Shown here: positions 33,327 to 42,212 of the stretch, one piece after another
How positions within the stretch are numbered: position 1 is the stretch's first letter
Layout: every line of letters begins with the position of its first letter
DNA from: Aliiroseovarius sediminilitoris
GTDB taxonomy: Bacteria; Pseudomonadota; Alphaproteobacteria; Rhodobacterales; Rhodobacteraceae
Length of the DNA: 64,000 nt
Direction of reading: 5' to 3'
NCBI RefSeq assembly: GCF_900109955.1
Contig: NZ_FOJB01000001.1
Location: 1,550,001 to 1,614,000 of the forward strand
Program-made: the position numbers and the translations under genes
The notes under the pieces: model-generated
The model's input: the letters and a program-made list of their open reading frames with translations, nothing else
Told to the model about the DNA's origin: nothing
Database searches by the model: none

Positions 33327-34296
33327 GAGTTGGTCGAAATCCTACACGAAACCCCACATCATCAGCTTTTTGCTGTTCGACCGCTTTTCCAATCTCGCGC
33401 TTGCCAACCTGCTGGAGCCGTTGCGGGCGGCGAATATGTTGTTGGGTCGGAACGCCTATGAATGGCAGATTTGCACACCAGGTCACGGCGTCGTTCATAG
33501 CTCTAGCGGGTTGCCGGTGATGCCCACGGCGCGGCTGTCGGATATGGGGCGTGGTGATCTTTTGTTAGCTGTGGCCAGTTATGACTATCCAAGCCATGTC
33601 ACGCTGGACAATGCAAAGATACTGCGCGGACTGGCGGCGCGGTTTAAGACCATGGCAGGGGTCGATACCGGCGCGTGGCTGCTCGCGGCGGCGGGGCTTC
33701 TGGACGGGTGCCGCGCCACCATTCACTATGATCTGCTTGATGCGTTCGCCGAGCGGTTTCCCAACATCGAAGTTGAACGGGCCCGCTGGGTGCAGGATCG
33801 CAACCGCATCACATGCAGCGGCGGGATGGCGGCCTATGAACTGACCTGTGATCTGATCAAAGAATATCACGGGGCGGCACTGCTCTTGGAGATCACGCAA
33901 TTGTTCATGTCCGACAGCATGGCCACGCCACACGCCTTGACACAGGTGCGTGGGGATCGACGGGTCGAGACCTGCCTGCGCGAGATGGAAGCCCATATCG
34001 AAGCGCCATTGACGATACCGCAATTGGCGCGCCGGTCGGGTTGTCGTCAGCGCGATCTGGAACAGCGGTTCGACCGTCATTTCGGCGCCTCACCACAGCA
34101 GGTCTATCGCCGTTTGCGTCTGAATGCCGCCCGACGAATGTTGGCCGATGGAGGGTTGTCAATTTCAGAGGTTGCGTTGCGCGTAGGCTATAGCGACGCC
34201 AGCGCCTTCAGCCGCGCCTTTCGGGCAGAGTTCGGAAAGACACCGCGTGACATTGCACGCAACGCTCCGGTCAGGGCAGAGGTTCGACACCGATGA
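33322..34296 (+). CDS. cdhR: GlxA/AraC-family regulator of carnitine catabolism
   Basis: A 324-residue protein with an amidase-like DJ-1/PfpI sensor domain (residues 12-175; ISFLLFDRFSNLALANLLEPLRAAN is its start) and a C-terminal AraC-type double helix-turn-helix (about 215-315; LSISEVALRVGYSDASAFSRAFRAEFG). CdhR of Pseudomonas aeruginosa, with the same layout, activates carnitine catabolism. Its divergent position 80 bases from the first gene supports this role. The ribosome site is weak. The 3' end overlaps the convergent nnrU gene by 26 bases. Confidence 0.85.
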   Translation: MQSWSKSYTKPHIISFLLFDRFSNLALANLLEPLRAANMLLGRNAYEWQICTPGHGVVHSSSGLPVMPTARLSDMGRGDLLLAVASYDYPSHVTLDNAKILRGLAARFKTMAGVDTGAWLLAAAGLLDGCRATIHYDLLDAFAERFPNIEVERARWVQDRNRITCSGGMAAYELTCDLIKEYHGAALLLEITQLFMSDSMATPHALTQVRGDRRVETCLREMEAHIEAPLTIPQLARRSGCRQRDLEQRFDRHFGASPQQVYRRLRLNAARRMLADGGLSISEVALRVGYSDASAFSRAFRAEFGKTPRDIARNAPVRAEVRHR

Positions 34297-34927
34297 TCGG
34301 GCCGTGCAGCGACAATAAAAGAGCATAGACAGCCACCGCAGCAGCGATGCGGATCAGACCGTTTTTTGTCACTGTGATCCCGCGTCTTGTATCTGCCAGC
34401 CGTGCCCATTGCGCTTGTCCCATGACGCGTTTCTTGCGCCGGTCAATGATCCGCATTCCCAAAAGTGCAAAGCCTGCGAACACGCCGAACAGGATCACGT
34501 GGGCAAGATTTCCGTTTGGGATCATGTGCCCCAAGGCCCAAAGGAACAAGGCAACCAGCAACGGATGGCGCATCCAGCCGATCAGGCCGGGGTGGTGGGG
34601 ATCGAAGCGGTCGTTGTTCGCGCCACCAAACGACAAGGGGTTGGGGCGGCCGATGGCCAGTGCGGCAATTACGCAGACCAGAAACATCACGGTCAGCGTC
34701 ACGTGGTTTTGCCACGGTGCCCAATCCCACAAGCCGACAAAGGGCGCGCGTCCGGCGGCCACGATCACCAGTGCCAGAACGGCGATGGACAGGGCCGAAT
34801 AAGCGGCTGTGAAGCCGCGCGGCCCAAACGCCTTGACCAGTCGCGATTTCACCGCCGGGCGCACCGGGATGGAATGCGTCAGGAAGAACACGGTGAATGC
34901 CAGGATATACCCGCCCCATCCGATCAT
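34271..34927 (-). CDS. nnrU: NnrU-family membrane protein
   Basis: A 218-residue integral membrane protein with about six hydrophobic segments and NnrU hallmarks: HSIPVRPAVK at residues 18-27, FDPHHPGLIGWMRHPLLVALFLWALGH near 105-130. NnrU was found next to nitric-oxide reductase genes in Rhodobacter, but no denitrification gene is present here and many non-denitrifiers carry it. The fold resembles isoprenylcysteine methyltransferase-like membrane proteins. It is convergent with and overlaps cdhR. Function unknown. Confidence 0.8.
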   Translation of the reverse strand: MIGWGGYILAFTVFFLTHSIPVRPAVKSRLVKAFGPRGFTAAYSALSIAVLALVIVAAGRAPFVGLWDWAPWQNHVTLTVMFLVCVIAALAIGRPNPLSFGGANNDRFDPHHPGLIGWMRHPLLVALFLWALGHMIPNGNLAHVILFGVFAGFALLGMRIIDRRKKRVMGQAQWARLADTRRGITVTKNGLIRIAAAVAVYALLLSLHGPIIGVEPLP

Positions 34928-34966
34928 GGCTGTCTCCGATTGCTGCTGTTTTCGGTTGGCCTTTTA

Positions 34967-35926
34967 TTACTGATTGTCGGAACGTGCCAGAAAATGCGCA
35001 CAGCCCGACAGTGCGGCATAATCGTCTTCGACCAGACGGACCGAGAAGGCGTTCAGGAAATCGCCGAACCGGCCCTTGTCGGTCATGGCGGCATCAAACC
35101 CGCACCGGTCAAACCAAGGGGCCACTGCGCGGGACATGCCACCGATCAGGTAGATGCCACCAAAGGGCAGAAGGGTCAGGGCCAGATCGCCTGTCACACT
35201 GCCCAAGGCGGTGACGAAGGCCCCTATGGCACGCACCGCCACTGGGTCGTCAGCGTCGGCGGCGGCAAAAATCTCGGCGGCGGTGGCGGTCTTGTTGTCC
35301 CCCGATCTGGCCGACGCCCAGGCATAGCACCGCTCCAACCCGCGGCCGGACAAGATGTCCTCGACCCCGACATGGCCAAGTTGTGCCTCAAGAAACTGCG
35401 ACAGATCCCATTGGTCCGCGCCCCGTGCGGCGAATGTCAGATGTCCGGCCTCGGAGGGGGGCACGAACCGTCCTTTGGCGGTCTGAAACACCGGGGCGCA
35501 GTTGAACCCGGTGCCAACGCCGATCACCAGCATCGCGGCATTCGGGTTCTCGTCCGCGCCCTGTTTCAGCGTGACAAGATTTTCGTCGGCAATATGCCCA
35601 AGCGCGTGGCCTTGTGCTTGCAGATCGTTCATCACCGCGCCGCGATCTGCGCCTGACAGCTTGGCCAGCGTGTCTTTGTCGATTTCCCAGTTCAGATTGG
35701 TCAACCGCCCCGCGCCGTCCTTGACTGGTCCCGCGATGGCAACCGCTGCCCGTTTGCAGGGGGGGGTGCCTTGACCCGCCAGATAGGCGGCCAAAAGCTG
35801 CGAAAGCCCGGCATAGTCGGCGTTGCGGTGCTTGACGATGCTGTCGGTCAATAGTTCCGTGCCGCAGGCGAGGGCGACGCGGGTATTGGTGCCGCCAACA
35901 TCGGCGACAAGCGAAAATGAGGTCAT
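34967..35926 (-). CDS. glk: Glucokinase
   Basis: A 319-residue Glk-type glucokinase (PF02685). The ATP-binding start LVADVGGTNTRVALACG is at residues 6-22, and IGVGTGFNCAPVF near 137 is the second phosphate-binding loop. It phosphorylates glucose released by the neighbouring alpha- and beta-glucosidases. ATG 35926 overlaps the stop of the GH1 gene (ATGA). The frame continues upstream to 36037 only as shadow of that gene. It is the last gene of the leftward aglR-bgl-glk unit. Confidence 0.9.
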   Translation of the reverse strand: MTSFSLVADVGGTNTRVALACGTELLTDSIVKHRNADYAGLSQLLAAYLAGQGTPPCKRAAVAIAGPVKDGAGRLTNLNWEIDKDTLAKLSGADRGAVMNDLQAQGHALGHIADENLVTLKQGADENPNAAMLVIGVGTGFNCAPVFQTAKGRFVPPSEAGHLTFAARGADQWDLSQFLEAQLGHVGVEDILSGRGLERCYAWASARSGDNKTATAAEIFAAADADDPVAVRAIGAFVTALGSVTGDLALTLLPFGGIYLIGGMSRAVAPWFDRCGFDAAMTDKGRFGDFLNAFSVRLVEDDYAALSGCAHFLARSDNQ

Positions 35927-37257
35927 GGGCGCGACAAGGCCTTTCTGAGTGCATGATAGGACGCCTTTGGCGTGCGCTCGAGTGTTTCGAAATCGACATG
36001 GACCAGCCCGAAGCGCGGCGCATAGCCCAGGGCCCATTCATAATTGTCCAGAAGCGACCAGGTAAAGTAACCTTTTACCGGAATACCCTCTGTGATGGCG
36101 TCCTGCACGACGCCCATGTGAGCGGCCAGATAGGCAGTGCGGTCCGGGTCGTCGGTCGCATCACCCTTACGCTCGACCAGCCCGGCCATGCCGTTCTCGG
36201 TAACATAGATCGGCAGGTCGCCGGTGTATTCAGACGCGACCATGTTCAGGAAATGGGTGAGCCCTTCTGGGTAGACCTCCCACCCCATGGCGGTCTTGGG
36301 CAGGGGGCCGTCATGTTCGCGCGTTGCAGGCCACGGGGCGGACGGGTCTTCTGCCGGGCCGTAAATCTTGCGGGTGTAGTAGTTGACCCCGATCCAGTCG
36401 ATGGGCGCGGTGATCGTCTGGAAGTCATGCGGCCATCCATCGGGCAGATGTGGCTCGATCCCTTCCAGCACCGCGTCGGGATAGGTGCCTTTGGTGATGC
36501 CCGACAGGAAGAACCGGTTATAGATCGCATCCTGCACCCGGGCGGCCTTTTGCGCGCCGGGGCTGTCATCTACGGGGGCGGCGTATTCCATATTGCAGAC
36601 CGCCCCAAGGTTCGACATGCCCAAGCCACGCATCACCTCGATTGCGCGGCCATGGGCCAGAAGCACGTGGTGCATGGCGCGCGCCGTGGCGCGGATATCG
36701 CGCAGGCCGGGGGCGTGGTGGCCGTCAAAATGGCTGAGCCACGAGACACACCATGGCTCGTTTATCGGCGCGGCGGACCACACACGATCCCCGATACGGG
36801 ACATGATGACCTCAGTGAAATCGGCAAACCAGTTCGCGATGTCGCGGTTGCGCCAGCCCCCCAGATCAGCCAAGGGCGATGGCAGTTCCCAATGATACAG
36901 CGTCGCGGCAGGCTTGATGCCGCGTTCCAGCATCCCATCGACCAGTCGGTCATAGAAATCCAATCCCGCCGCGTTGGGCGTGCCGCGCCCCTCTGGCAGC
37001 ACCCGCGCCCAAGAGGTTGAGAAGCGGTAGACGTCGAACCCGGCGTCTTGCACAAGATCCAGATCCTCGGCCCAGCGATCCAGATGCCCACAGGCCACGG
37101 CCCCGTTTTCCGCCCCTGCCACATTGCCGGGCGTGGCGGCAAAATCGTCCCAATGCGTGCGCCCGGCACCGCCTTTGGAATGGCCTTCGATCTGATAGGC
37201 GGATGTGGCGGTGCCAAACAGAAAACCATTTGGAAAATCAGTGCGATGTGGCAGCAT
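35923..37257 (-). CDS. Beta-glucosidase, glycoside hydrolase family 1
   Basis: A 444-residue enzyme of normal GH1 length. The family start FLFGTATSAYQIEG is at residues 12-25, the acid/base glutamate is Glu167 in INEPWC, and the nucleophile is Glu354 in VTENG. It releases glucose from beta-glucosides such as cellobiose. There is no signal peptide, so it works in the cytoplasm on imported substrate. It lies between aglR and glk in one transcription unit, placing beta-glucoside use under the same LacI-type regulator as the alpha-glucoside operon. Confidence 0.92.
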   Translation of the reverse strand: MLPHRTDFPNGFLFGTATSAYQIEGHSKGGAGRTHWDDFAATPGNVAGAENGAVACGHLDRWAEDLDLVQDAGFDVYRFSTSWARVLPEGRGTPNAAGLDFYDRLVDGMLERGIKPAATLYHWELPSPLADLGGWRNRDIANWFADFTEVIMSRIGDRVWSAAPINEPWCVSWLSHFDGHHAPGLRDIRATARAMHHVLLAHGRAIEVMRGLGMSNLGAVCNMEYAAPVDDSPGAQKAARVQDAIYNRFFLSGITKGTYPDAVLEGIEPHLPDGWPHDFQTITAPIDWIGVNYYTRKIYGPAEDPSAPWPATREHDGPLPKTAMGWEVYPEGLTHFLNMVASEYTGDLPIYVTENGMAGLVERKGDATDDPDRTAYLAAHMGVVQDAITEGIPVKGYFTWSLLDNYEWALGYAPRFGLVHVDFETLERTPKASYHALRKALSRP

Positions 37258-37299
37258 CTTGATCTCTTTCTAGTGTGGGTTCTACAGGTGTGGGCCGGA

Positions 37300-38340
37300 T
37301 CAGCCAGCCTCTGCGTGCATCGGGGCGGCAGGGCCGGTCGACAGGCCCAATGTCAGGTCTGCCTCAAGCAGTATTTCACGGGGTGTATCGCACCGCTGCA
37401 TGATGTCGATCAACATCTGTGCCGCTTTGCGCCCGGCATCCCGAACCGACGAGCGTGTGGCGGTGTAAACGGGGATGTCAGCGCCGTTTCGGAAATAGCT
37501 CAGATCATCATCATGGGTGATCAGCGACACATCGCGCCCCATGCGCAGCCCCAGTTCCTCGATCCCACGCCGAACACCGATGGCGGTGATCATGGAACTG
37601 ACCAGAATGGCCGTGGGCGGATTGGGCTGGGCCAGAAGGGTGCGGGTCAAATCGTGTCCCTGTGCCTCGGTCATTTCGCCTGCGAACATCAGGTCCGGGT
37701 CGGGGGTGATCCCGCGCGCCGTCAACGCCGCCTCGTAACCTGCGCGGCGGCGGATCGCGAAATCCATATGTTCAAGCCCGTTGACCAGGGCGATACGCCG
37801 ATGCCCCAGATCCAGCAGAAACTCTGTTGCCCGCTGAAAGGCGCGCTTGTTGTTCACATCCACCCAGGCATAGGCCGCGTCCGTGTTGGAGCTGCGCCCA
37901 TGCACGACATAGGGCAGCCCTAACGCGTTCAAAAGTGGTATGCGCGGGTCGTTCAGGGTGGGGGCGTGCAGGATGATGCCGTCCACATTCCGTTTGGTCA
38001 GGAAACTGCGATAGGCATCGTCTTCATCCGCATCCGGGACAACAGACAGCAACATGTCATATCCGTTGCGGGAATAGACCTCGCCCGCGCCGGCGATGAA
38101 GTCACCGAAGACGGGGTTTACCATTTCATGCTTCGAACTGATGGGGATCACATGACCGATGGCCATGGCGCGGCCAGTTGCAAGAGATCGGGCCCGCGTA
38201 TTTGGCGCATAACCATGTTCGCGCGCCGCGGCTGCAACCCTTTTTCGCGTGGCTTCCGATACTTCCGGATACCCGTTCAACGCACGGCTGACGGTGGTGG
38301 GGGACAAGCCCAGAATATCCGAGAGTTCTTTCAGTGTCAT
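37300..38340 (-). CDS. aglR: LacI-family repressor of the alpha-glucoside operon
   Basis: A 346-residue LacI-type repressor beginning directly with the helix-turn-helix (TLKELSDILGLSPTTVSRALNGYPEVSEATR, residues 2-32), with a periplasmic-binding-like sugar domain from about 60 to 340. I chose ATG 38340 because LacI proteins start here; the open frame to 38517 lacks any family feature, and the ribosome site at 38340 is weak. It is divergent from aglEFGAK, as aglR is in Sinorhizobium meliloti, and heads the bgl-glk genes. Two matching palindromes in the spacer are its likely operators. Confidence 0.87.
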   Translation of the reverse strand: MTLKELSDILGLSPTTVSRALNGYPEVSEATRKRVAAAAREHGYAPNTRARSLATGRAMAIGHVIPISSKHEMVNPVFGDFIAGAGEVYSRNGYDMLLSVVPDADEDDAYRSFLTKRNVDGIILHAPTLNDPRIPLLNALGLPYVVHGRSSNTDAAYAWVDVNNKRAFQRATEFLLDLGHRRIALVNGLEHMDFAIRRRAGYEAALTARGITPDPDLMFAGEMTEAQGHDLTRTLLAQPNPPTAILVSSMITAIGVRRGIEELGLRMGRDVSLITHDDDLSYFRNGADIPVYTATRSSVRDAGRKAAQMLIDIMQRCDTPREILLEADLTLGLSTGPAAPMHAEAG

Positions 38341-38355
38341 CGTGGTCGCGCAGTG

Positions 38356-38372
38356 TTCCAAAGCGGTTTGAA
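38356..38372. promoter_or_regulatory. LacI-type operator near aglR
   Basis: TTCCAAAGCGGTTTGAA, with the central CG and flanking AAA/TTT of LacI-family operators. It lies 16 bases upstream of the aglR start, fitting autorepression. Confidence 0.6.
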
Positions 38373-38511
38373 TATCGTCTACGTTACGCAGATGCGGCGA
38401 CAGCGTCAAAGGAAGAATTACATTTAACATTGAAAATAAGGAATATCCGCCAAAATTGGTTTGCGCTAACAGCAATGTTGACAGGTGACGATTTCTGCGC
38501 GACTTTGAAGC

Positions 38512-38528
38512 ATTCAAAGCGGTTTGGA
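38512..38528. promoter_or_regulatory. LacI-type operator near aglE
   Basis: ATTCAAAGCGGTTTGGA shares the 12-base core CAAAGCGGTTTG with the first operator, 156 bases away. It lies just downstream of the TTGACA -35, over the expected -10 and start of the aglE transcript. Confidence 0.6.
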
Positions 38529-38644
38529 GGAATGGCGAATCTGTTATCCAACGGTTTTGGTGAATTCATCAGGCGCAGCAGGCGCCGGGGTCGTTTGGAC
38601 GGCTTCAAAACCTGGGAGGTCCATCTGGGCCATTGGGAGGAATA

Positions 38645-39997
38645 ATGAAACACGTATTTTACGCAAGCGCGGCAGCGTTGGCGCTGACGGCTGGCATGGC
38701 GCATGCCGATGGTCATCTGAAATTCGCACCGGGCGAGGGCGCGTTCAGCTGGGACAGCTTCGAGGCCCTGAAATCCATGGATCTGTCGGGCGAGAAGATC
38801 TCGATCCTGGGTCCGTGGCTTGGCCCGGACAAAGAGCTGATTGAAAGCGTCATTTACTATTTCGAGGACGCGACTGGTGCGGATGTCGAATATTCGGGGT
38901 CAGACAGCTTCGAACAGCAGATCGTCATTGATACCGAGGCAGGCAGCCCGCCCAACATCGCCATTTTCCCGCAACCGGGTCTGGCGGCCGATCTGGCTTC
39001 GAAGGGCTTGTTGGCACCATTGCCTGCGGAAACCGCTGATTGGATACGTGACAACTATGCCGCTGGACAAAGCTGGGTTGATCTTGGCACCTATGCGGGC
39101 AGCGATGGGACCGAGGCGCTTTATGGCTTCTTCTACAAGGTCGATGTGAAGTCGCTGGTCTGGTATGTGCCGGAAAACTTCGAGGATGCGGGCTATGACG
39201 TGCCGCAGACGATGGAAGAACTGAAGGCGCTGACCGATCAGATCGTGGCCGATGGCGAAGTGCCATGGTGTATCGGTCTGGGGTCCGGCGGGGCGACGGG
39301 CTGGCCCGCGACCGACTGGGTCGAGGATATGATGCTGCGCATCAACACGCCCGAAGATTATGACGCCTGGACGACGAACGAGTTGCCCTTCGACGATCCC
39401 AAAGTGATCGCCGCGATCGAGGAATTCGGCGCGTTTGCGCGCAATGACGCCTATGTGTCCGGCGGGGCCGGTGCGGTTGCGACGACCGATTTCCGCGACA
39501 GCCCGCAGGGCCTGTTCGCCTCGCCGCCGCAATGTTACATGCACCGTCAGGCCAGCTTCATCCCGACCTTCTTCCCGGACGGCACCGAAGTGGGCGTTGA
39601 TGCGGATTTCTTCTATTTCCCGGCCTATGCCGAAAAAGACCTTGGCAAACCCGTTCTGGGCGCAGGCACGGTCTGGGGTGTGACCAGCGATTCCAAAGGG
39701 GCGCAAGCCTTCATGGAATTCCTGAAATCTCCGATCGCGCATGAGATATGGATGGCCCAAAAAGGCTTCCTGACCCCGCATAAGGGCGTCAATACCGACG
39801 TCTACACCGATCCGACCGTGGCCAAGATGAACGATATCCTGCTGAATGCCGACACGTTCCGGTTTGATGGGTCGGACCTGATGCCTGGGGCCATCGGGAC
39901 CGGTGTGTTCTGGACAGGCATGGTGGATTACGCGGGCGGCAAAGACGCCGCCGAAGTCGCTGCGTCCATCCAGGCCACCTGGGAGTCGATCAAGTAA
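38645..39997 (+). CDS. aglE: Alpha-glucoside ABC transporter substrate-binding protein
   Basis: A 450-residue periplasmic binding protein with a signal peptide (KHVFYASAAALALTAGMAHA, cleavage near residue 22). The mature part contains GPWLGPDKELIESVI, VEYSGSDSFEQQI and PGLAADLASKGLL, typical of AglE. It binds alpha-glucosides such as sucrose, maltose and trehalose. ATG 38645 follows GGGAGG at ideal distance. It opens the aglEFGAK operon and is followed by a very stable hairpin that probably boosts its message. Confidence 0.92.
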   Translation: MKHVFYASAAALALTAGMAHADGHLKFAPGEGAFSWDSFEALKSMDLSGEKISILGPWLGPDKELIESVIYYFEDATGADVEYSGSDSFEQQIVIDTEAGSPPNIAIFPQPGLAADLASKGLLAPLPAETADWIRDNYAAGQSWVDLGTYAGSDGTEALYGFFYKVDVKSLVWYVPENFEDAGYDVPQTMEELKALTDQIVADGEVPWCIGLGSGGATGWPATDWVEDMMLRINTPEDYDAWTTNELPFDDPKVIAAIEEFGAFARNDAYVSGGAGAVATTDFRDSPQGLFASPPQCYMHRQASFIPTFFPDGTEVGVDADFFYFPAYAEKDLGKPVLGAGTVWGVTSDSKGAQAFMEFLKSPIAHEIWMAQKGFLTPHKGVNTDVYTDPTVAKMNDILLNADTFRFDGSDLMPGAIGTGVFWTGMVDYAGGKDAAEVAASIQATWESIK

Positions 39998-40012
39998 TCA
40001 TCTTCGATCGTC

Positions 40013-40040
40013 GCCCCGGCACCTGAACCGGTGCCGGGGC
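40013..40040 (+). terminator. Hairpin after aglE
   Basis: GCCCCGGCACC (40013-40023) and GGTGCCGGGGC (40030-40040) form a perfect 11-pair stem with a 6-base loop, in the 83-base gap before aglF. No T-run follows, so it is more likely a 3' protection element or attenuator than a full terminator. Confidence 0.65.
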
Positions 40041-40080
40041 AACCACTTTACGCACCGCTGGGCGGTGGAAGGAGGGGGCT

Positions 40081-41076
40081 ATGGACCAGTTGCTTTTCGC
40101 GGTTTCGACCATCATCGTGGGTGTCTTTGGCTGCGTCGCCTACTTCTATTTCTCGAACATTATTTTGGATCGGGTGTATCCGGCTTCAGGCCCGAACGCA
40201 GGGGCCAATATCAACAAGGCCAACGCGATCCGGCCATGGTTGTTCGTTTTTCCCGCACTGTTGGTTCTGGCGCTCTATCTGGTCTATCCGGTGTTCTCGA
40301 CCTTCTTCCTGTCGATGCGTGACTCGCGCGGCGCATTTGTGGGGGCAGACAACTACACATGGCTGGCGGGGGATGACAAGTTCCGCGAAAGCCTTGGCAA
40401 CAACCTGCTGTGGCTGGTCATCGTGCCCGCGGCGTCGACCTTTTTCGGGCTGGTTGCGGCCGGGCTGACCGACCGCATCAGATGGGGATCAATCGCGCAG
40501 AGCCTGATTTTCATGCCGATGGCGATCAGCTTCGTGGGTGCCTCGGTCATCTGGAAATTCATCTATGACTATCGCGGTGACAATCAGGGCGAACAGATCG
40601 GTCTGCTGAACGCGATTGTCGAAGCGTTGGGCGGCACAGCGCAGACCTGGATCACGCTGCCGTTCTGGAACAATATCTTCCTGATGATCATCCTGATCTG
40701 GATCCAGACGGGCTTTGCCATGGTGATCCTGTCGGCGGCCCTGAAGGGCATCAGCGAAGAGACCATCGAAGCGGCCTATTTGGACGGCGCAACCGCATTA
40801 CAGATCTTTTTCAAGATCAAGATCCCGCAAATATGGGGCACGATTGCGGTGGTCTGGACCACGATCACCGTCACCGTCCTGAAAGTGTTCGACATCGTCT
40901 TTGCCATGACCAACGGCCAGTGGGGCACGCAGGTTCTGGCCAACCTCATGTATGACTGGATGTTCCGCGGAACCCCGGATTTCGGGCGCGGGTCAGCGAT
41001 TGTCATGGTGATCATGCTGCTGGTGACGCCGGTCATGGTCTGGAACATATCAAACGCCCATAAGGAGACCCGCTGA
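40081..41076 (+). CDS. aglF: Alpha-glucoside ABC transporter permease AglF
   Basis: A 331-residue CUT1 permease. It has an additional N-terminal membrane segment (LLFAVSTIIVGVFGCVAYFYF) before the standard six, and the EAA loop EAAYLDGATALQIFFKIKIPQ near residues 230-250. With AglG it forms the alpha-glucoside pore. The start ATG 40081 is preceded by GGAGGGGG. Its TGA overlaps the aglG ATG by one base. Confidence 0.92.
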   Translation: MDQLLFAVSTIIVGVFGCVAYFYFSNIILDRVYPASGPNAGANINKANAIRPWLFVFPALLVLALYLVYPVFSTFFLSMRDSRGAFVGADNYTWLAGDDKFRESLGNNLLWLVIVPAASTFFGLVAAGLTDRIRWGSIAQSLIFMPMAISFVGASVIWKFIYDYRGDNQGEQIGLLNAIVEALGGTAQTWITLPFWNNIFLMIILIWIQTGFAMVILSAALKGISEETIEAAYLDGATALQIFFKIKIPQIWGTIAVVWTTITVTVLKVFDIVFAMTNGQWGTQVLANLMYDWMFRGTPDFGRGSAIVMVIMLLVTPVMVWNISNAHKETR

Positions 41077-42209
41077 TGGAAATGGCTGGCACACGATCCC
41101 GTCTGACATGGGCGGTCAACCTTTCGGTTGGGTTTCTGGTCCTGCTGTGGATTATCCCGACCTTCGGCCTTCTGGTCAGTTCGTTTCGGGATCGAGACGC
41201 GATCTCGACCTCGGGTTGGTGGACGGCTTTGTCTGCTTCGGAGCAGAATGTCATCGTGCGCGCGGATGCGCCGGACAATGCGGTTCAGGAGGGCACCGTC
41301 TGGGTCGTGTCGGGCAATGTGTTCGACAGCGGTGCTGGTGATGTCACCGCTTTCGGCATCACCTCGCGCGAGCCCGAGGCCTTTGCCCCCGGCGAGGTCG
41401 CGACTCACGCAAGCGGCCAGCAGATAACGGTCGAGTCCAATGGCGACTATCGTATCACCTATGCCGAGCAACCGTCGGGCAATCGCGGACAGCGCCTGTT
41501 TGTGCGCGCCGAAAGCCCACCTGGCTTCACGCTGGACAATTACCGGGAGGTGTTGTTTGCCGAAGGCATGGGCAAGGCGCTTCTGAACACGCTGACGGTC
41601 ACGATCCCCGCGACGATCATCCCGATCCTTGTCGCAGCCTTCGCCGCCTATGCGCTCGCGTGGATGGAAATGCCGGGACGCGCGCTGTTGATCGCGGGCA
41701 TCGTGGGCTTGCTGGTTGTGCCCTTGCAGGTCGCGTTCATCCCGCTTCTCAAACTCCACAACACCGTCGGGATCGGAAAGGGATATATCGGCATCTGGTT
41801 GGCCCATACCGGGTTCGGATTGCCATTGGCGGTGTTCCTGCTTCGAAACTATATGGCCGGGCTGCCGGGCGAGATCATCGAAAGTGCGCGCGTAGATGGC
41901 GCCTCTGATTTTGCAATCTTCCGCAAGATCATCCTGCCGCTCAGCTTTCCGGCGTTGGCCTCGTTTGCGATCTTCCAATTCCTGTGGGTCTGGAATGACC
42001 TGCTGGTGGCCAAGGTGTTCTTGGGAACCGGCGAGGATCAGGTTGTGATGACCGGGCGCATCGTCGACCTTCTTGGGTCGCGCGGCGGGGATTGGGAAAT
42101 CCTTGCGGCCTCGGCCTTCGTTTCGATTGCGGTGCCAATTGCCGTCTTCTTCTCGCTGCAACGTTATCTTGTGCGCGGCCTGTTGGCCGGCTCGGTCAAA
42201 GGGGGCTGA
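41076..42209 (+). CDS. aglG: Alpha-glucoside ABC transporter permease AglG
   Basis: A 377-residue MalG-type permease about 100 residues longer than most. After the first helix (about 15-36), an extra soluble stretch of about 110 residues (40-150, strand-rich, with GTVWVVSGNVFDSG) faces the periplasm before the remaining helices; this insertion is a known trait of AglG. The EAA loop ESARVDGASDFAIFRK is near residues 268-283. Three bases separate it from the alpha-glucosidase gene. Confidence 0.92.
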   Translation: MEMAGTRSRLTWAVNLSVGFLVLLWIIPTFGLLVSSFRDRDAISTSGWWTALSASEQNVIVRADAPDNAVQEGTVWVVSGNVFDSGAGDVTAFGITSREPEAFAPGEVATHASGQQITVESNGDYRITYAEQPSGNRGQRLFVRAESPPGFTLDNYREVLFAEGMGKALLNTLTVTIPATIIPILVAAFAAYALAWMEMPGRALLIAGIVGLLVVPLQVAFIPLLKLHNTVGIGKGYIGIWLAHTGFGLPLAVFLLRNYMAGLPGEIIESARVDGASDFAIFRKIILPLSFPALASFAIFQFLWVWNDLLVAKVFLGTGEDQVVMTGRIVDLLGSRGGDWEILAASAFVSIAVPIAVFFSLQRYLVRGLLAGSVKGG

Positions 42210-42212
42210 GAC

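Larger units (their letters stand above)
38341..38644. other. Divergent control region between aglR and aglE
   Basis: About 300 bases without a gene. It holds two near-identical LacI-type operators (38356-38372 and 38512-38528), a consensus -35 TTGACA at 38478-38483 pointing toward aglE with a poor -10, and the GGGAGG ribosome site of aglE at 38635-38640. The inverted repeat CTTTGAA-gca-TTCAAAG at 38503-38519 overlaps the second operator. Short reading frames crossing this stretch have no recognisable features. Confidence 0.6.
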
